From the NCBI RefSeq assembly GCF_051014445.1, contig NC_135143.1:4960001-5024000 (forward strand): a DNA stretch of 64,000 nt, written 5' to 3'. Shown here piece by piece: positions 48,459-60,100 of the stretch (within the stretch, counting starts at the first letter, position 1; every line of letters starts with the position of its first letter). The notes below the pieces were generated by a model that saw only the letters and a program-made list of their open reading frames with translations, was not told the origin of the DNA and made no database searches. This stretch comes from Colletes latitarsis (Eukaryota; Arthropoda; Insecta; Hymenoptera; Colletidae). A program made the translations under genes and the position numbers.

Positions 48459-49158
48459 TATATACAGATACATATTGTTAAACTATTGCAATACATAATA
48501 AACAGTTAAAATCCAAAGAGATTTGAGAATTCGGTTTATGATATAGTCATCTGGTACATTGCTGTTTTTAAAGAGCGTTTTTTTCGTAAGATTATTTTAA
48601 TAAATTGTAGTTGGTAAGAAATTGGAATTCTGTAGACCAATACAGGACATTTAAATTCTTCACTTCTGTTCTACATTTGTACTTCAATATCCTCAATAGT
48701 GATTGTCCTATCATAAACATACGAATATCGATTCTGTATGAATGTGTACATATAGATCTCGGAAAAATTAATCGACCATTTTGATTTTGTTTATTACAAA
48801 TGACTTCCAGTACACTGGTGGATGAAAATCAGATTTCAATAAAGCTTATAACATCATCAAATGCTGATTTATTTTTGGTATCGACGCGTGTCCTTGCTTT
48901 CGACGAATATCCCCGAACTTTTGCAACAAGTCATCGTTCCCATATGCTTTTCTTTTAGCTCGTCCTATGGGCGGCACGTTTCGGCGGAAAACTGAAAGCA
49001 AGTGCACGAATCCGACGTCGCGTCGGTCGATCGGTCCCGTGAGAACGCCGGCACGTAGAAACGATAACCCGGATGACACTTTTCCGAAAGTTTCATGCAC
49101 AATAAAAGTCGGTTGGAAAATGGACCGGGGGTTTCTCAAAACGACCTTGGATTTTCAG
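48459..49158 (+). other. Intron before exon G
   Basis: The last 200 bp are GC-richer and contain ORFs on both strands that run into exon G in the wrong frame or as intron read-in. No separate gene is supported. Confidence 0.45.
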
Positions 49159-49274
49159 ATTCGCCGTACAGAACGGCCATAAGCGGAGCAATTCTGAAGC
49201 TACAGGAAGAGGGGAAGCTGCACTTACTGAAGACGCGCTGGTGGAAAGAGAAACGCGGCGGTGGATCCTGCAGG
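49159..49274 (+). CDS. Receptor exon G: end of S2
   Basis: With the carried-over A the exon reads NSPYRTAISGAILKLQEEGK, then LHLLKTRWWKEKRGGGSCR. SPYR..IS.AIL.LQEEGKLH and the double Trp are hallmarks of the end of S2 in kainate and AMPA receptors. The acceptor is GATTTTCAG ending at 49158 and the donor is GTAAGC from 49275. The exon is 116 nt, enters in phase 1 and leaves in phase 0. Confidence 0.95.
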
Positions 49275-49969
49275 GTAAGCATACCGAGTTTTTCTTATTT
49301 TCGCCGAGTTTGTTCCGTAGTAACAGTATAATTCAGTGATTCTTAATCATGTTCCCGAGTTAACTCGAACATCACAGATCTCAAATCGAACAAACTAAAC
49401 CATGCTCAGTGGGCTACAATAAGGAGAACAACGAAAGCCGAATTATAAAATTTGGAATAGGTATTTCCAACATGTAATAGAAACTGTGTGTCAAGAATTT
49501 TAACTAAAACAGTTGCGCAAATAGTCCTGACATTTTTCAGAATATTTTATGTAAATGTAGACGCTTTAACCTTAAAATTAGTGAAACGAGACGAACACCA
49601 AACAAAAGCAAACGTCCAAGCGATGGAACAGATGGAACGTTAATATTAGCAGTCGATGAATAAAAACAGAACTATTCGTCTGCTGCCTCGACATTTTGTT
49701 AAATATCCATGCACTTTGATGGCTTGTGAATATTCTAAAAGAAATCAAGCTAGATTCAATTTTGTGCTAAAACCATAAGTATAAACTAAAATTCATTGAT
49801 GAACATTGTACAATTAAGAAATCAAATAAAAAAGATTATATTAGATGGTGAAACGTATTTATATAGGTAACGAATCATTTTTGTTAATATCACAATTATA
49901 TTATGTATTTTTTGATTAATATATGAACAGAAACACATAATAATAATTAGTAACAAGATCAATGATTTC
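49275..49969 (+). other. Intron after exon G
   Basis: AT-rich with no recognisable feature. Confidence 0.45.
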
Positions 49970-50121
49970 TAATATTTTCAAGTTCACGGCACAGTTTAGA
50001 GGAATATTTTTAACTTTGTTAGACTTATGGCACAATTTACAGCTTTGATGACCTTGACCTTGATATGTATATAAAAATTAGAAATATTCCTCTAAACTGT
50101 GCCGTGAACTTGAAAATATTA
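49970..50121. repeat. Foldback with perfect 40-bp arms
   Basis: The 40 bases at 49970-50009 are the exact reverse complement of 50082-50121 (key part AAGTTCACGGCACAGTTTAG). The 72-bp spacer contains GACCTTGACCTTG. Similarity continues outward for about ten more bases with mismatches. Identical arms in non-coding DNA suggest a recent insertion. Confidence 0.85.
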
Positions 50122-50182
50122 GGAACTATTGATGTAGTCGATAAATGAACGCTTAAAATTTTTATCTTTTCCACTATACATA

Positions 50183-51086
50183 CCGGGTGTTCGGCCACCC
50201 CTGGGAAAAATTTTAATGGGAGATTCTAGAGGCCAAAATAAGGCGAAAATCATCAATACTAATTTGTTAATGGAGGCTCCGTTAAAAAGTTATTAACGTT
50301 CAAAGTTCCGCCCAGACTGAATTTTTTTCTAGAAAGTAGGTAGGATTTCGGGGGTAGGTCTATTCACCAAAAATTATTGTAATTGACCCCCGCAACCGAA
50401 AATAATTTCTCCAGAACGATTAGAAATTTTTTAATTTTGTCGAAAAATTTAGGCACCTACCCTTTGTCGATTTTTCTTAAAAATTTGTTTTTCATTTTTA
50501 ATAAATTTGTTTGACGCTCTATAGAAAAGTTGTCTAATAGTTTTTTGTAGGTGCCCACGAACTCTACTTCCTCTCAAAATTTCAATGAGATATCTTTACT
50601 ATTGTAAGAGTTATGGCTGTTTGAAAATTGGACCAGTTTTGAGGGGTTTTTCTCACTTTACGGTGTCAAAAAACAACTTTTTCAATATTGTTAGAATTTC
50701 TATATATTCTCCACTGAAATACGCGTTATTTACATTTTGAAAAATTAAAATCCTCCAATCCGTTCAGGAGTTATGACATTTTAAAGATTCGCATGAAATT
50801 TCAGTGAAACATATCGATGTATGGTCAGACATTACATTTTCGGTAAAGAATTTTTTTCTCGAAAGTGCATAAGATTTCGGGGGTATGTCTAATCACCAAA
50901 TATGCTTGTAATTAACCCCTGCAACTAAATATAATTTTTTCAGAATGATTTGAAGTTTTTTAATTTAATTTTTTAATAACTTTTTAATAAAGCCTCAGCC
51001 AAGAAATTGATATTCTTGATTTTCGTCTTATTTTGACCTCTAGAATCTCCCATTAAATTTTTCCCCAGGGATGGTCCAACACCGTG
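50183..51086 (+). mobile_element. CAGGGTG-TIR element, copy 11 (904 bp)
   Basis: The left end is CCGGGTGTTCGGCCACCCC and the right end GGATGGTCCAACACCGTG, with TA flanks. The core is in plus orientation. The left arm is better preserved than the right. Confidence 0.87.
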
Positions 51087-51800
51087 TATAGTAATGATTC
51101 TTAAATTGAACCCCAAACGTGATTCGTAAATTGAACATGGCTATCCCTCCCAAGTGGGGGATCCCCCTTGAAGCAAGTAAAACGTAAGAAATGAAAATGC
51201 AAATTAGGGTACAGATACAATTTTCTGAAGCGATTTTATTATTTCGCTTTCTTACATTTAGTCATTTTAAATTACCTCTTTAATATAAGCTTTATAATGC
51301 TCTTATGAAATTAAAATAAATATGCAATAATCAAAATTGATAAACGCATTAGAATCGAAGAAGGACTCGTGGACAATATTACAAAGAAGTTGGAATGGTA
51401 TTAATGAAAAAAATTTTTTTAAATAATTATTGATAAAATTCTACCATTAATTAGAATGATCGCCGTAAAACAAAAATTTCGAATTGTTAGCTAACATTTT
51501 GGTAAATAGTTGCATTTTATAATTTACATCGCTTCAATGTTAATTCATTTTTATTCTACGTACGTTAAGTGTCTGGTGACTTATGGACGGGTATTTATAT
51601 ACTCTCAACAAACTTCAAAAAACAATATGTTTTAGCATATAACCAACAGTTTCCAAGCTATTTTAATAAGTCGATTTGAATGGATCAATCTGTATATTCA
51701 AAGTGAAGCGAACTTATAATATTTCGCGACTCAAATAATTTCTTTCTTATTTTTCCCGAAAAACAAGAATCAATTTTAAAATTCTTTTTTCTCTTGTCAG
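51087..51800 (+). other. Intron before exon H
   Basis: AT-rich with no recognisable feature before the pyrimidine-rich acceptor (51780-51800). Confidence 0.45.
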
Positions 51801-51974
51801 GACGAAACATTGAAGAGCAGCTCGACGGCGAACGAGCTTGGCCTCGCCAATGTCGGTGGTGTGTTCGTGGTTCTGATGGGCGGGATGGGCATCGCTTGCG
51901 TGATAGCAGTATGCGAGTTCGTCTGGAAAAGCCGAAAAGTCGCCATCGAGGAACGGGTGAGTGAGGTCAGATAG
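51801..51974 (+). CDS. Receptor exon H: M4 and tail to first stop
   Basis: This encodes DETLKSSSTANELGLANVGG, the M4 helix (VFVVLMGGMGIACVIAVCEF) and a basic membrane-proximal tail VWKSRKVAIEERVSEVR, then TAG at 51972-51974. The acceptor is CTCTTGTCAG ending at 51800. GGGTGAGTG at 51955-51963 is itself a reasonable 5' splice site (CGG|GTGAGT), so some transcripts may leave the exon at 51956 for a distal exon that I could not find. The same frame stays open for 33 codons after the TAG, described separately. Confidence 0.9.
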   Translation, partial: DETLKSSSTANELGLANVGGVFVVLMGGMGIACVIAVCEFVWKSRKVAIEERVSEVR

Positions 51975-52076
51975 CACGTCGAAGAAGGCGTAATCGCGCC
52001 TGAAGTAACGTCGCCCAACACGCACCTCGATCCCGACGCGATTTATCCCGACATACCGCGCGAATACATCAGTTGA
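51975..52076 (+). other. In-frame coding-like extension after TAG
   Basis: In the same frame as exon H, after the TAG, 33 sense codons run to TGA at 52074-52076. The segment is GC-rich in third positions, unlike the surrounding AT-rich DNA. It encodes an acidic, proline-rich stretch (HVEEGVIAPEVTSPNTHL..., ending IPREYIS) that looks like a cytoplasmic receptor tail. Possible readings are stop-codon readthrough, a CAG-to-TAG allele or sequence error, A-to-I editing of TAG to TGG, or chance. I cannot choose between them from the sequence. Confidence 0.55.
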
Positions 52077-52540
52077 TGTTCGCGCGATGGTGGAGTTCCT
52101 CTTTAATGGTCACGGTGCAAATACAAAACCACTCGGGTCTGATCGTTCTACTGTCCAATCGATGAGTCATGTACCACGAAAGACTCGCGAAAAGAAAACT
52201 TATCAAAGCGTGGAGTATCCTTATTCTTAGATGAGTTTTTAGAAGTCGTTTAGTCGTTAGAAGACGCTTCGGATGGAAGAGATCGCCAGGTTTGTGCTAA
52301 GTTTGCTATCTACGTTGATTTGTATACAGAGTGTTTCATAGCATGTAGCATCTGTAATATTGTGGTTAGTTAAATTATTGGTGACACATGCTAGAAGTAC
52401 ATTCTCATCCATTAATAGCTACTTAACTATTTTATAAACTGTTACGCGTATTCTTAGATAAAGAAGACGTTGTTTTGTAATTAAAAAGAAAATTTCGTGT
52501 ATTAAACAAAATTTATTTAGGAAGAAACAGAATTATATAG
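52077..52540 (+). other. Probable 3' UTR of the receptor gene
   Basis: Sequence after the last in-frame stop is non-coding. An ATTAAA poly(A)-signal variant occurs near 52500, and AATAAA-containing runs occur further on (for example near 53531). No clear cleavage site can be fixed. A short CAGAGTGTTTCATAG stretch at about 52327-52341 resembles a lone transposon end. Confidence 0.4.
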
Positions 52541-53733
52541 TTTTAGAGAAGTATATTAGTATTTATAAGAACTTCCCTTGGCGTGGTTTTCAATTTTTTA
52601 AATCTTAGTTATGGCTTCTATAAGATTTGTTTTGTTTATGATGGTTTTATTAACGATTTTACGTTTTAGAAGCTTAAGGATTCCATCCCATCGAGAGTGT
52701 CAACTTTATCAACTTTAAAATGTACTTTTAATATATGTAACTAGTAATTTTCTACCAATTGTAGCTTTTTACCGTTATATATAGGGAATTCTCGAATTGG
52801 CTGCCTTTAATCTTCATAGAAACATACAAGCAATTGTTTTTACGTGGTACTACAAAACAAAAAATCATGGATTTAAATTTCGGTGCAAACTGCCAAAGCA
52901 ATAGATTCTGTTCGACCTCTATATCTGTTAAAAAATCATTCATATAAAAGGGTGTCCTTTTTTGACACTTTGAAAAAATGTATTTTTCTATTTTTTATTT
53001 CCTTACAGCCTGACCTTACAAATTTTATTTAAATTCATAAACATAACGTAGCTACGAGCGTCCTACCTCATGTTTATTGAAAATGGTAACAGGGAAATTT
53101 TCAAACTTTGTTCAAAGTAAAACTACCTATATGGTGAAGAAATTAGTATTACGGACAATAATATAAAATTAGTATTACGAACAAATAATGAAAAATGACA
53201 AAATAGAAATTCTGTTACATCTACTTCTTACTTTAACACGTTCACTGCCAAATCAAACCCGTCCAATATTCTGCAAAAGTAAAATTTTGATTGTAGACCA
53301 TTGTAAGCTACATAACTTAGAATTTTTTTCCGTACTTATTTTTGCAACCTTATTATAATTTATAAATTCTATCCAAATTTATTTCCCCCAACGTCTTAAC
53401 TTGAGAATTAATTTTTCTAATCTCATAGTGATAAATCCTATCACCCATATGTGGGTGACGTGACAGTCATAAAACGCGTTTATCTTTAAACTATAATTTT
53501 TGATAAGGTTGACATGATTTAGCAAAATCTAATAAACGGATCGACATGAAACTTGATTTACATATAAAATAGTTGTCCCTTTATTGCTGAAACTTCGAAA
53601 AATTTGATACACATTCGAAACAAGTTATTTTCTAAAGTATTAAAATTGCGAATTTGTATAAAAAGATCGATACATTGAAAACTCATTAAGATGTTTGATC
53701 ATAATCGGTTTAACACGTTGCACCATTATTATA
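52541..53733. other. Downstream AT-rich sequence
   Basis: This could be distal 3' UTR or intergenic DNA. No gene is supported. Confidence 0.45.
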
Positions 53734-54629
53734 CAGGGTGTTCAGCCACCCCTGAGAAAAATTTTAATGGAAGATTCTAGAAGCCAAAATAAGACGAAAA
53801 TCGAGAATAGCAATTTGTTGATCAAGGCTTTATTAAAAAGTTATTAACGTTTATCGTTCCGCTCGTACTGAATTTTTTTGTAGAAAGTAGGTAGGATTTC
53901 GGGGGTAGGTCTATTCACCAAAAATTATTGTAATTGACCCCCGCAACCGAAAATAATTTTTCCAGAACAATTTGAAAATTTTTTTTTCGTCGAAAAATTT
54001 AGGCACCTACTCCTTGTCGATATTTCTTAAAAATTTCTTTTTCATTTTTAGTAATTTTGTTTGATGCCCTACAGAAAAGTTGTCTAATACTTTTTTGTAG
54101 GTACCCATGAGCACTAGTTCAGAAAAAAGATTCAATAAAATACACTCACTATTATAGAAGTTATGGTCATTTGAAAATTGGACCATTTTTATGGGGTTTT
54201 CCTCATTTTGCGAGGTCAAGAACTAACTTTTCGAATATTTTTAGAATTTCTACATATTCTACACTAAAATACGCGGCCTTTGGCTTTTTGAACATTAAAA
54301 TCGTCCAATCCGTTCAGAAGTTATGACATTTTAAAAATTCGCATGAAATTTTAGGGAAGCATTTTTGGCCTCATATTAAATTTTCGGTCAAAAATTTTTT
54401 TCTTGAAAGTGCGTAGAATTTCGGGATATGTCTATTCATCAAAAATGCTTGTAACTGACCCCTGTAACCAAAAATAATTTTTTCAGAATGATTTGAAATT
54501 TTTTAATTAAATTTTTTAATAACTTTTTAATGAAGCCTCAGTCAAGAAATTGACATTCTCGATTTTCGTCTTATTTTGGCCTTTAGAATCTCCCATTAAA
54601 ATTTTTCCCATGAGTGGCCGAACACCCTG
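53734..54629 (+). mobile_element. CAGGGTG-TIR element, copy 12 (896 bp)
   Basis: The ends are CAGGGTGTTCAGCCACCCC and GAGTGGCCGAACACCCTG with TA flanks. The core is in plus orientation (CCCATGAGCACTAGTTCAG near 54105). Its internal sequence is closest to copies 2 and 10. Confidence 0.9.
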
Positions 54630-56224
54630 TATGTTTTACAAGACATAATAAAATTATTCTTATTATATTATCTTAATTTAATAACAAGAAAAAGTGCTGT
54701 AGAATTCTAGACGTTTAACATACAAATCTCCTTTAAGGTAGGTTTGCAAATACTTCAAACGGTAACAAATTTATTACTTTATTAATATCATTATAATAGC
54801 TTTTCAAACTATTTTTCCTAAAGTATTGGAATTATAAATTTTCTGAATTTTGTTGGCCTCACAATCCTCCTACACCCACATCTCAGCCAGAATATTTCCA
54901 ATACATAAAAAGATAATTCCTGTAAAATATTAACTGGATCGAATAACGCGAAAAAGATTTATCTAAGAAACAAAAATTATATTCATTTGACAACAAAATT
55001 TCGACTGTCTATAGATATAGATTAACCTAATATATGTAATTAAATACAGCTAACCCTCGTACAACACAGGAAGTATCTTGTACTTCTGCAATACGATTTT
55101 ATTCTAATAGTTTAATTACTATAATTGTCAAACAAAATAATAGTTTTATTATTCGTTGGAATCTACTTTTGCTTCTTACAATGTTAGAGAAACTTCTTAG
55201 TAATTTTGAATTCTGTATAACACAGCATTTTTTAAAAACGGAATTAACGTGTTGCATATGTAAAGGTTGATTGCAACATATTTCTATTTAATGTAATACC
55301 AAATTTATTTAAATATGTGTATATGCATATTTTAAATACATTTAGGATTCTATTAAATAGAAATAAATTAGTTGACTTCCATTCTAACTCGAAACGTGGC
55401 TTGCAGAAAATATTATTTTATTTTATTCAGTCCACAGGCGAAAAACTACTGGTAGTTTTATTTCATTTCGAAAGCATTGAATATCGAAGATCAAAGAAAC
55501 ACTTGTGACCAGTTTTTCGACCATGGCGGGATAATTTTGTACGACACGTTGCACATGTTGGAATGCGATCTAACGGTACATAGCTGCCGGTGGTGTAAAC
55601 TGTACGAAACGAACAAGAAACGTTTAATTACAAAAAGAGAAGGCGAAAAGCGAAACGTTCGTGAACGAAAATTCCTTGGCGAAATGAAATTAAGGCACGG
55701 TGGATGGCGAAACGCAGCCCTCGGTTAGCCTCGCGTGGGGACTCGCGTGTCTACAATATGTGTTCGGGCTACCGTTTGCGTACATTCGAGGGGTAAGCAA
55801 ACAGGCAAGTATTTGTAAAGGACTCGCCCCCATATACGGATATGCGGCTTTGCGACGGCGACCTCGTGTACTCGAGAGCAAACAATTCCGCGAGCCAACA
55901 AACGTCAGTATCGCTGCTCCCCTTCAGACCGCAACAGAATAGCCACGACGCTACCTCGAATCTCAAACTGCAAATCGTTCTAGTTCCATAAAGGGTGGAT
56001 TGAAAATCATGATACAGGCAAGAACAGTCCGACTTTTCAAGGACAGGTATTATAAAATTCAAATCAATAACCCTCTGCACTCGAGATGTTTCGTTTGAGG
56101 GGACATATAGAGATTATTGTTGATTATAGAACAAAATTATGTAATCGGAAAATTAAAAGAAAGTATATGTTTCATTCACGTAGCACTAAAGAACAAATAA
56201 AGAAATGAGAAATGTTCTTAAATA
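54630..56224. other. Intergenic, with a GC-richer part at about 55500-56000
   Basis: ORFs on both strands at 55477-56080 have no recognisable domain. A segment at about 55926-56006 resembles 58381-58461 (both contain CAG..AATAGCCA.GA and GGATGG/GGGTGGATT blocks), so this is likely repeat-derived. Confidence 0.4.
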
Positions 56225-57168
56225 CAAGGTGTTCAGCCATCCCTGGGAAAAATTTTAATGGGAGATTCTAGAGGCCAACATAAGACGAAAATCAAGAATA
56301 CCAATTAGTTGATGGAGGTTTCGTTACAAAGTTATGAACGTTTAAAGTTCCGCCTGCAGAATGGCAATCCACGTACAGCTGCGTTCGCGCGGAAGGTTGC
56401 GGCAGGTCAGTGATAGTGGTTCTCACGCAGCATGAAAAATTCTACTTACCGACGTTATCGACAGCCTTAGATTTTTGTCCACTTATGGAAATGCGAACAC
56501 CTTACGTTGAATAAGATTCAACCTGTCTTATGAAAATCCAGAAGGGCATATCAAAACTCGCTCGACGAGATTTTCATAAACAATCAGCGAATACTTATTA
56601 AATTCCTTTTTACATTTTTAAATTAAAGTGTATTTGAAAAATTAATAACAGTTCTGTTCGTAAGTAATTTGGGAAAATCGTGGTGCACGTACACATAGCC
56701 ACTCACGACTAACATAATCGCGGTTCACGTTTATTTAATTGCATAATGGTTAGTGCCTGAAAGGATTATTTGTGGATACTTGCGGACAGTGTGGACAATC
56801 ATAGGGCGTGTATGATCGCGTGTGGGTGATTTTTGTGCAGAACGTTGTGTTCTGGGTTTTCATAAGACAGGTTGAATCTTATTCAATGTAAGGTGTTCGC
56901 ATTTCCATAAGTGGACAAAAATCTAAAGCTGTCGATAACGTCGGTAAGTAGAATTTTTCATGCTGCGTGAGAACCACTAGCACTGGCCTGCCACAACCTT
57001 CCGCGCGAACGCAGCTGTACGCGGATTGCCATTCTACAGGCGGAACTTTAAACGTTAATAACTTTGTAACGAAGCCTCCATCAACTAATTGGTATTCTTG
57101 ATTTTCGTTTTATTTTGGTCTCTAGAATCGCTCATGTAAATTTTTCCCAGGGATGGCCGAACACCTTT
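56225..57168. mobile_element. CAGGGTG family, copy 13: large foldback (944 bp, second internal type)
   Basis: The arms 56225-56539 and 56854-57168 are near-perfect reverse complements of about 315 bp each, with ends CAAGGTGTTCAGCCATCCC and GGGATGGCCGAACACC. The 314-bp centre contains a piece (56608-56660) that also occurs at 16492-16550. It shares the CGCCTGCAGAATGGCAATCC block with copies 8 and 9. Confidence 0.88.
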
Positions 57169-60100
57169 ATATGTGTTCGTTCAATGGTATTGAACTTCGG
57201 TTTGCGTGCCAGGCCGCCTAATGGCGATCTGAATAATAAATCTACCCTAATCCTAACCCAATCCATCGATTTGTGGCCAGCCACGCACATTGATATTCAA
57301 AATTGTTCAAGTCGAATAGATTTGATCTTAACATCACATACGTATCACTCAGTGAGGATAGGTTAGGTCTGGGTTAGATTGAGGTAGCCGGTCATGCAAT
57401 CATAATTCAAAATCATTGAAATCGGTTAAGTTCAATTTTTAGATTCACCCGTTATATTATTCTGGTCGCCGGATGCTGCTGATGTTTATAGGCAGAATTC
57501 GATGTATGTAGCAGAACGGAAGGAATTTTGCAAATATCTTGGAAACTAAGGCTGTGTGGCGGTTATATGAATAGGAAACAATTGTTCAGAATCTTATTTT
57601 CTATAACATATTTCAAAATCATCAAAATTGGAGTTCAGGTGCCCTGAAGTAAACAATTATTGAATTTAGTTTGACTTTTCATGGGAAGGTGAAACAGAAA
57701 TTGAAATAAAATTCTATTTAAAAAACCTTGAAATAAAAATTTTGTTAGTGATAGTAATATTTATTTGAATATCATATAGTTTGTGAAGTACAATGTTAAA
57801 ACATTTCTTTTTTGTAACCCCTTTTGTGATATATCATGAATAAAAACAATATTATATGTAATAATAACTAACTCGACTTTTTTAGTTTAGAATATTTTCG
57901 AATTTTGGTTAATAAAACTAACTTTTTATGATTGTTCACTAAAAAAAATATTTGTAGTGTCTCATATTGTTGTTGCATATTATTTTATACTGTATTCCGT
58001 ACAAGTGTCTCAGTATTATTATATCTCGTAACTTCAGGAGAACTTCTATCTTTCCTATTAAAGAAAATATTTTCAAACACAAAATTTTGAGAAAAGAACA
58101 ATAATTTTGTACTTGATGGATTAAAACGAAACGATTGGAGGATTAACTAATTCTTAATGCAGAATATACTGGAAAAAGTAGTGCTAGTAAAAGATAATCT
58201 TTTATGAATAAGTAAATCCAAAATGTAGAAAAAGCTTTATTGCGAGAAGCTTCGTTTGCAGAGAAAAGTGATCATGGAAATTATTTAGATACGCTTAAAA
58301 TTCCGGATTACGCATTGTCCATTACTTATTGTTTCTACTTGTGTTAGTATTTGTAAACACTTTAGATCACATCACTTCAGGCTACAGTAAAATAGCCATG
58401 ATACTATCTCAAATGTCGAACTGTTCATTGTTCCAGTCCTATCAAGGATGGATTTGGTCTAATTGAGGAGTGATTAAATGAAAATTAGAATAAAATTGAA
58501 ATTAAGTACTTTCGTGAAAAAGTAAATCAAAAATATAAAATAAAAATTATATTATCCTCGATTTATAGAAAATTAATTTCTAAATTTCGTCCAACCATAA
58601 TTTATTATTTCTATTTATATTCATGTTGGTTAATGGTTATATGGTATTAGACTTATTTCGTTGATTTCACTATTTTTCAACTAATTACAATTGGAATGTT
58701 TACAAACGCCAACACAAATAAAAATAATAATTAATTGACAAATGTATTACTCAAGTCGAAAATGATTTTCTCAAAAAGGAAGCCTCAAACTACAAAAGTT
58801 TACTCTACACATTAGCTTTACTTTTTTATGAAGAGTTGTCCTCTAGCCGTCAGTATATTTTTGCGGGATATCATGTATATTTTATTATGTACTCAAATTT
58901 TAAGAGCTAGAGTGGAATATAAGGGACAAAAGTATTTTTTTCTGCATGCAAAACTAATTTCATTTTGTCGAAAAAAAATTGTTAATACTAGTCCAAAAGT
59001 GTTTTAGAGGTAACATGTCGAACTAATAGTATTTCGTTATTGATCAACATGACCGAATTCGACACTATAGTAGACCAGTACCAAACTATCTATCTTTTAT
59101 CTTTTAGTTTTTAGTGTCTTTCAAGCATTTTGTCTTTGGTTCACAGTAATTTTTATCAATCCTATATACGTCACTAATTTTTGTGAACTCGAATATTAAA
59201 AATTCTTTACAATATCTTTTACTATGGTTTTACTAATCTTATTCCGACCGTTAGATTTTATTCTTTGTTTCAAAGGACCATTTAGTTTCATCTTTCAATC
59301 TATATAGGAACGGACCACTTGTTATTTAGAATTTAATTAAAAAATTGTTGCAACTTTTGTAGATTTAAGGGACCCCTACAGTTTCTTTCGTCGTGTCCTT
59401 CTATTTTACATCGATCCGACTCATCGATTTGATTCATTTGACGCAATCTCACCCGAGAATTTTGGTGTTCTGTTTTAGAAGCAGAAATCCTCGGGGAAAC
59501 CGATCTGCGAAGCTTTTACCGATCTACACTAGCGGGCGTTATAGCGATCCGGTTCGAAAAAAGTACAGATTCCTAAGACCGAAAACCCCGTATTTGATCC
59601 GATGGACCTAAAGAAGAACTCTACCATGAGTGATCGAGAACTGTATGAAACACTGACAGACACAAACTGTAGAAAGTTGAAACGAAACGTATAATCAAAA
59701 CAAGGAGCAACGATCCTCGACCTTTCCAATTTTTCGAGCCCTTCGAGAATCCCGCACGCAAACATGTCAGAAAATTTAAAAAAAGAAACTAATTATGATC
59801 AAGTAAATTTCTATATCGTTGAAGTATTCACATAAATAGAAAAAATTTGAAGGAACATTTAATAATTTCTAAAGAATTTCACTTTTCTTTCAACCTCCCA
59901 GTGTTCTCGGCCCGTAAAAATACTTAAATTGGAAAGGTTAATGCGTTTGCCAAATTGCTCATATCAAAATCTTAGATTAATTGAGGATGACTTCGAGCCT
60001 CGCAGCGAGAAGAAAACAGTTTCCCGGGCAATTGTTAATAATAAGCACGTCGCGACCGCGACTGAATCAAGTGCTACAGATTAACGGAATATTTACAAAC

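Larger units (their letters stand above)
7680..52076 (+). other. Kainate-type ionotropic glutamate receptor gene (3' two-thirds; spliced span)
   Basis: Eight exon positions, one of them duplicated, join in a single frame to encode the carboxy-terminal part of a glutamate-gated cation channel subunit in the neuronal plasma membrane. The order is end of amino-terminal domain, S1, M1, pore loop (two alternatives), M3, S2, M4 and a short cytoplasmic tail. Diagnostic strings are FEGY in S1, SYTANLAAFLTVERM at M3, FLMEST in S2 and LQEEGKLH before M4. Joined exons without the tail extension total 1509 nt (503 codons). Introns run from about 1.6 to 11 kb and are full of transposons. The sequence is closest in my judgement to insect KaiR1D and vertebrate GluK2. 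The exact orthologue among insect kainate subunits is not settled, so no symbol is given. The 5' exons (signal peptide and first roughly 350 residues) are outside the window or unrecognised in it. Confidence 0.93.

Noticed and set aside
55690..56080. ORFs on both strands upstream of the large foldback
   Set aside because: They overlap each other antisense, and part of the region is repeat-related (similar stretch near 58381).
57356..57386. TTAGG-like words suggesting telomeric repeat
   Set aside because: Only isolated, non-tandem TTAGG words are present here and near 62025. This is not a telomere array.
59393..59765. Candidate exon of a neighbouring gene
   Set aside because: The translation has no motif, and acceptor and donor sites are not convincing. 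Untranslated sequence cannot be excluded.
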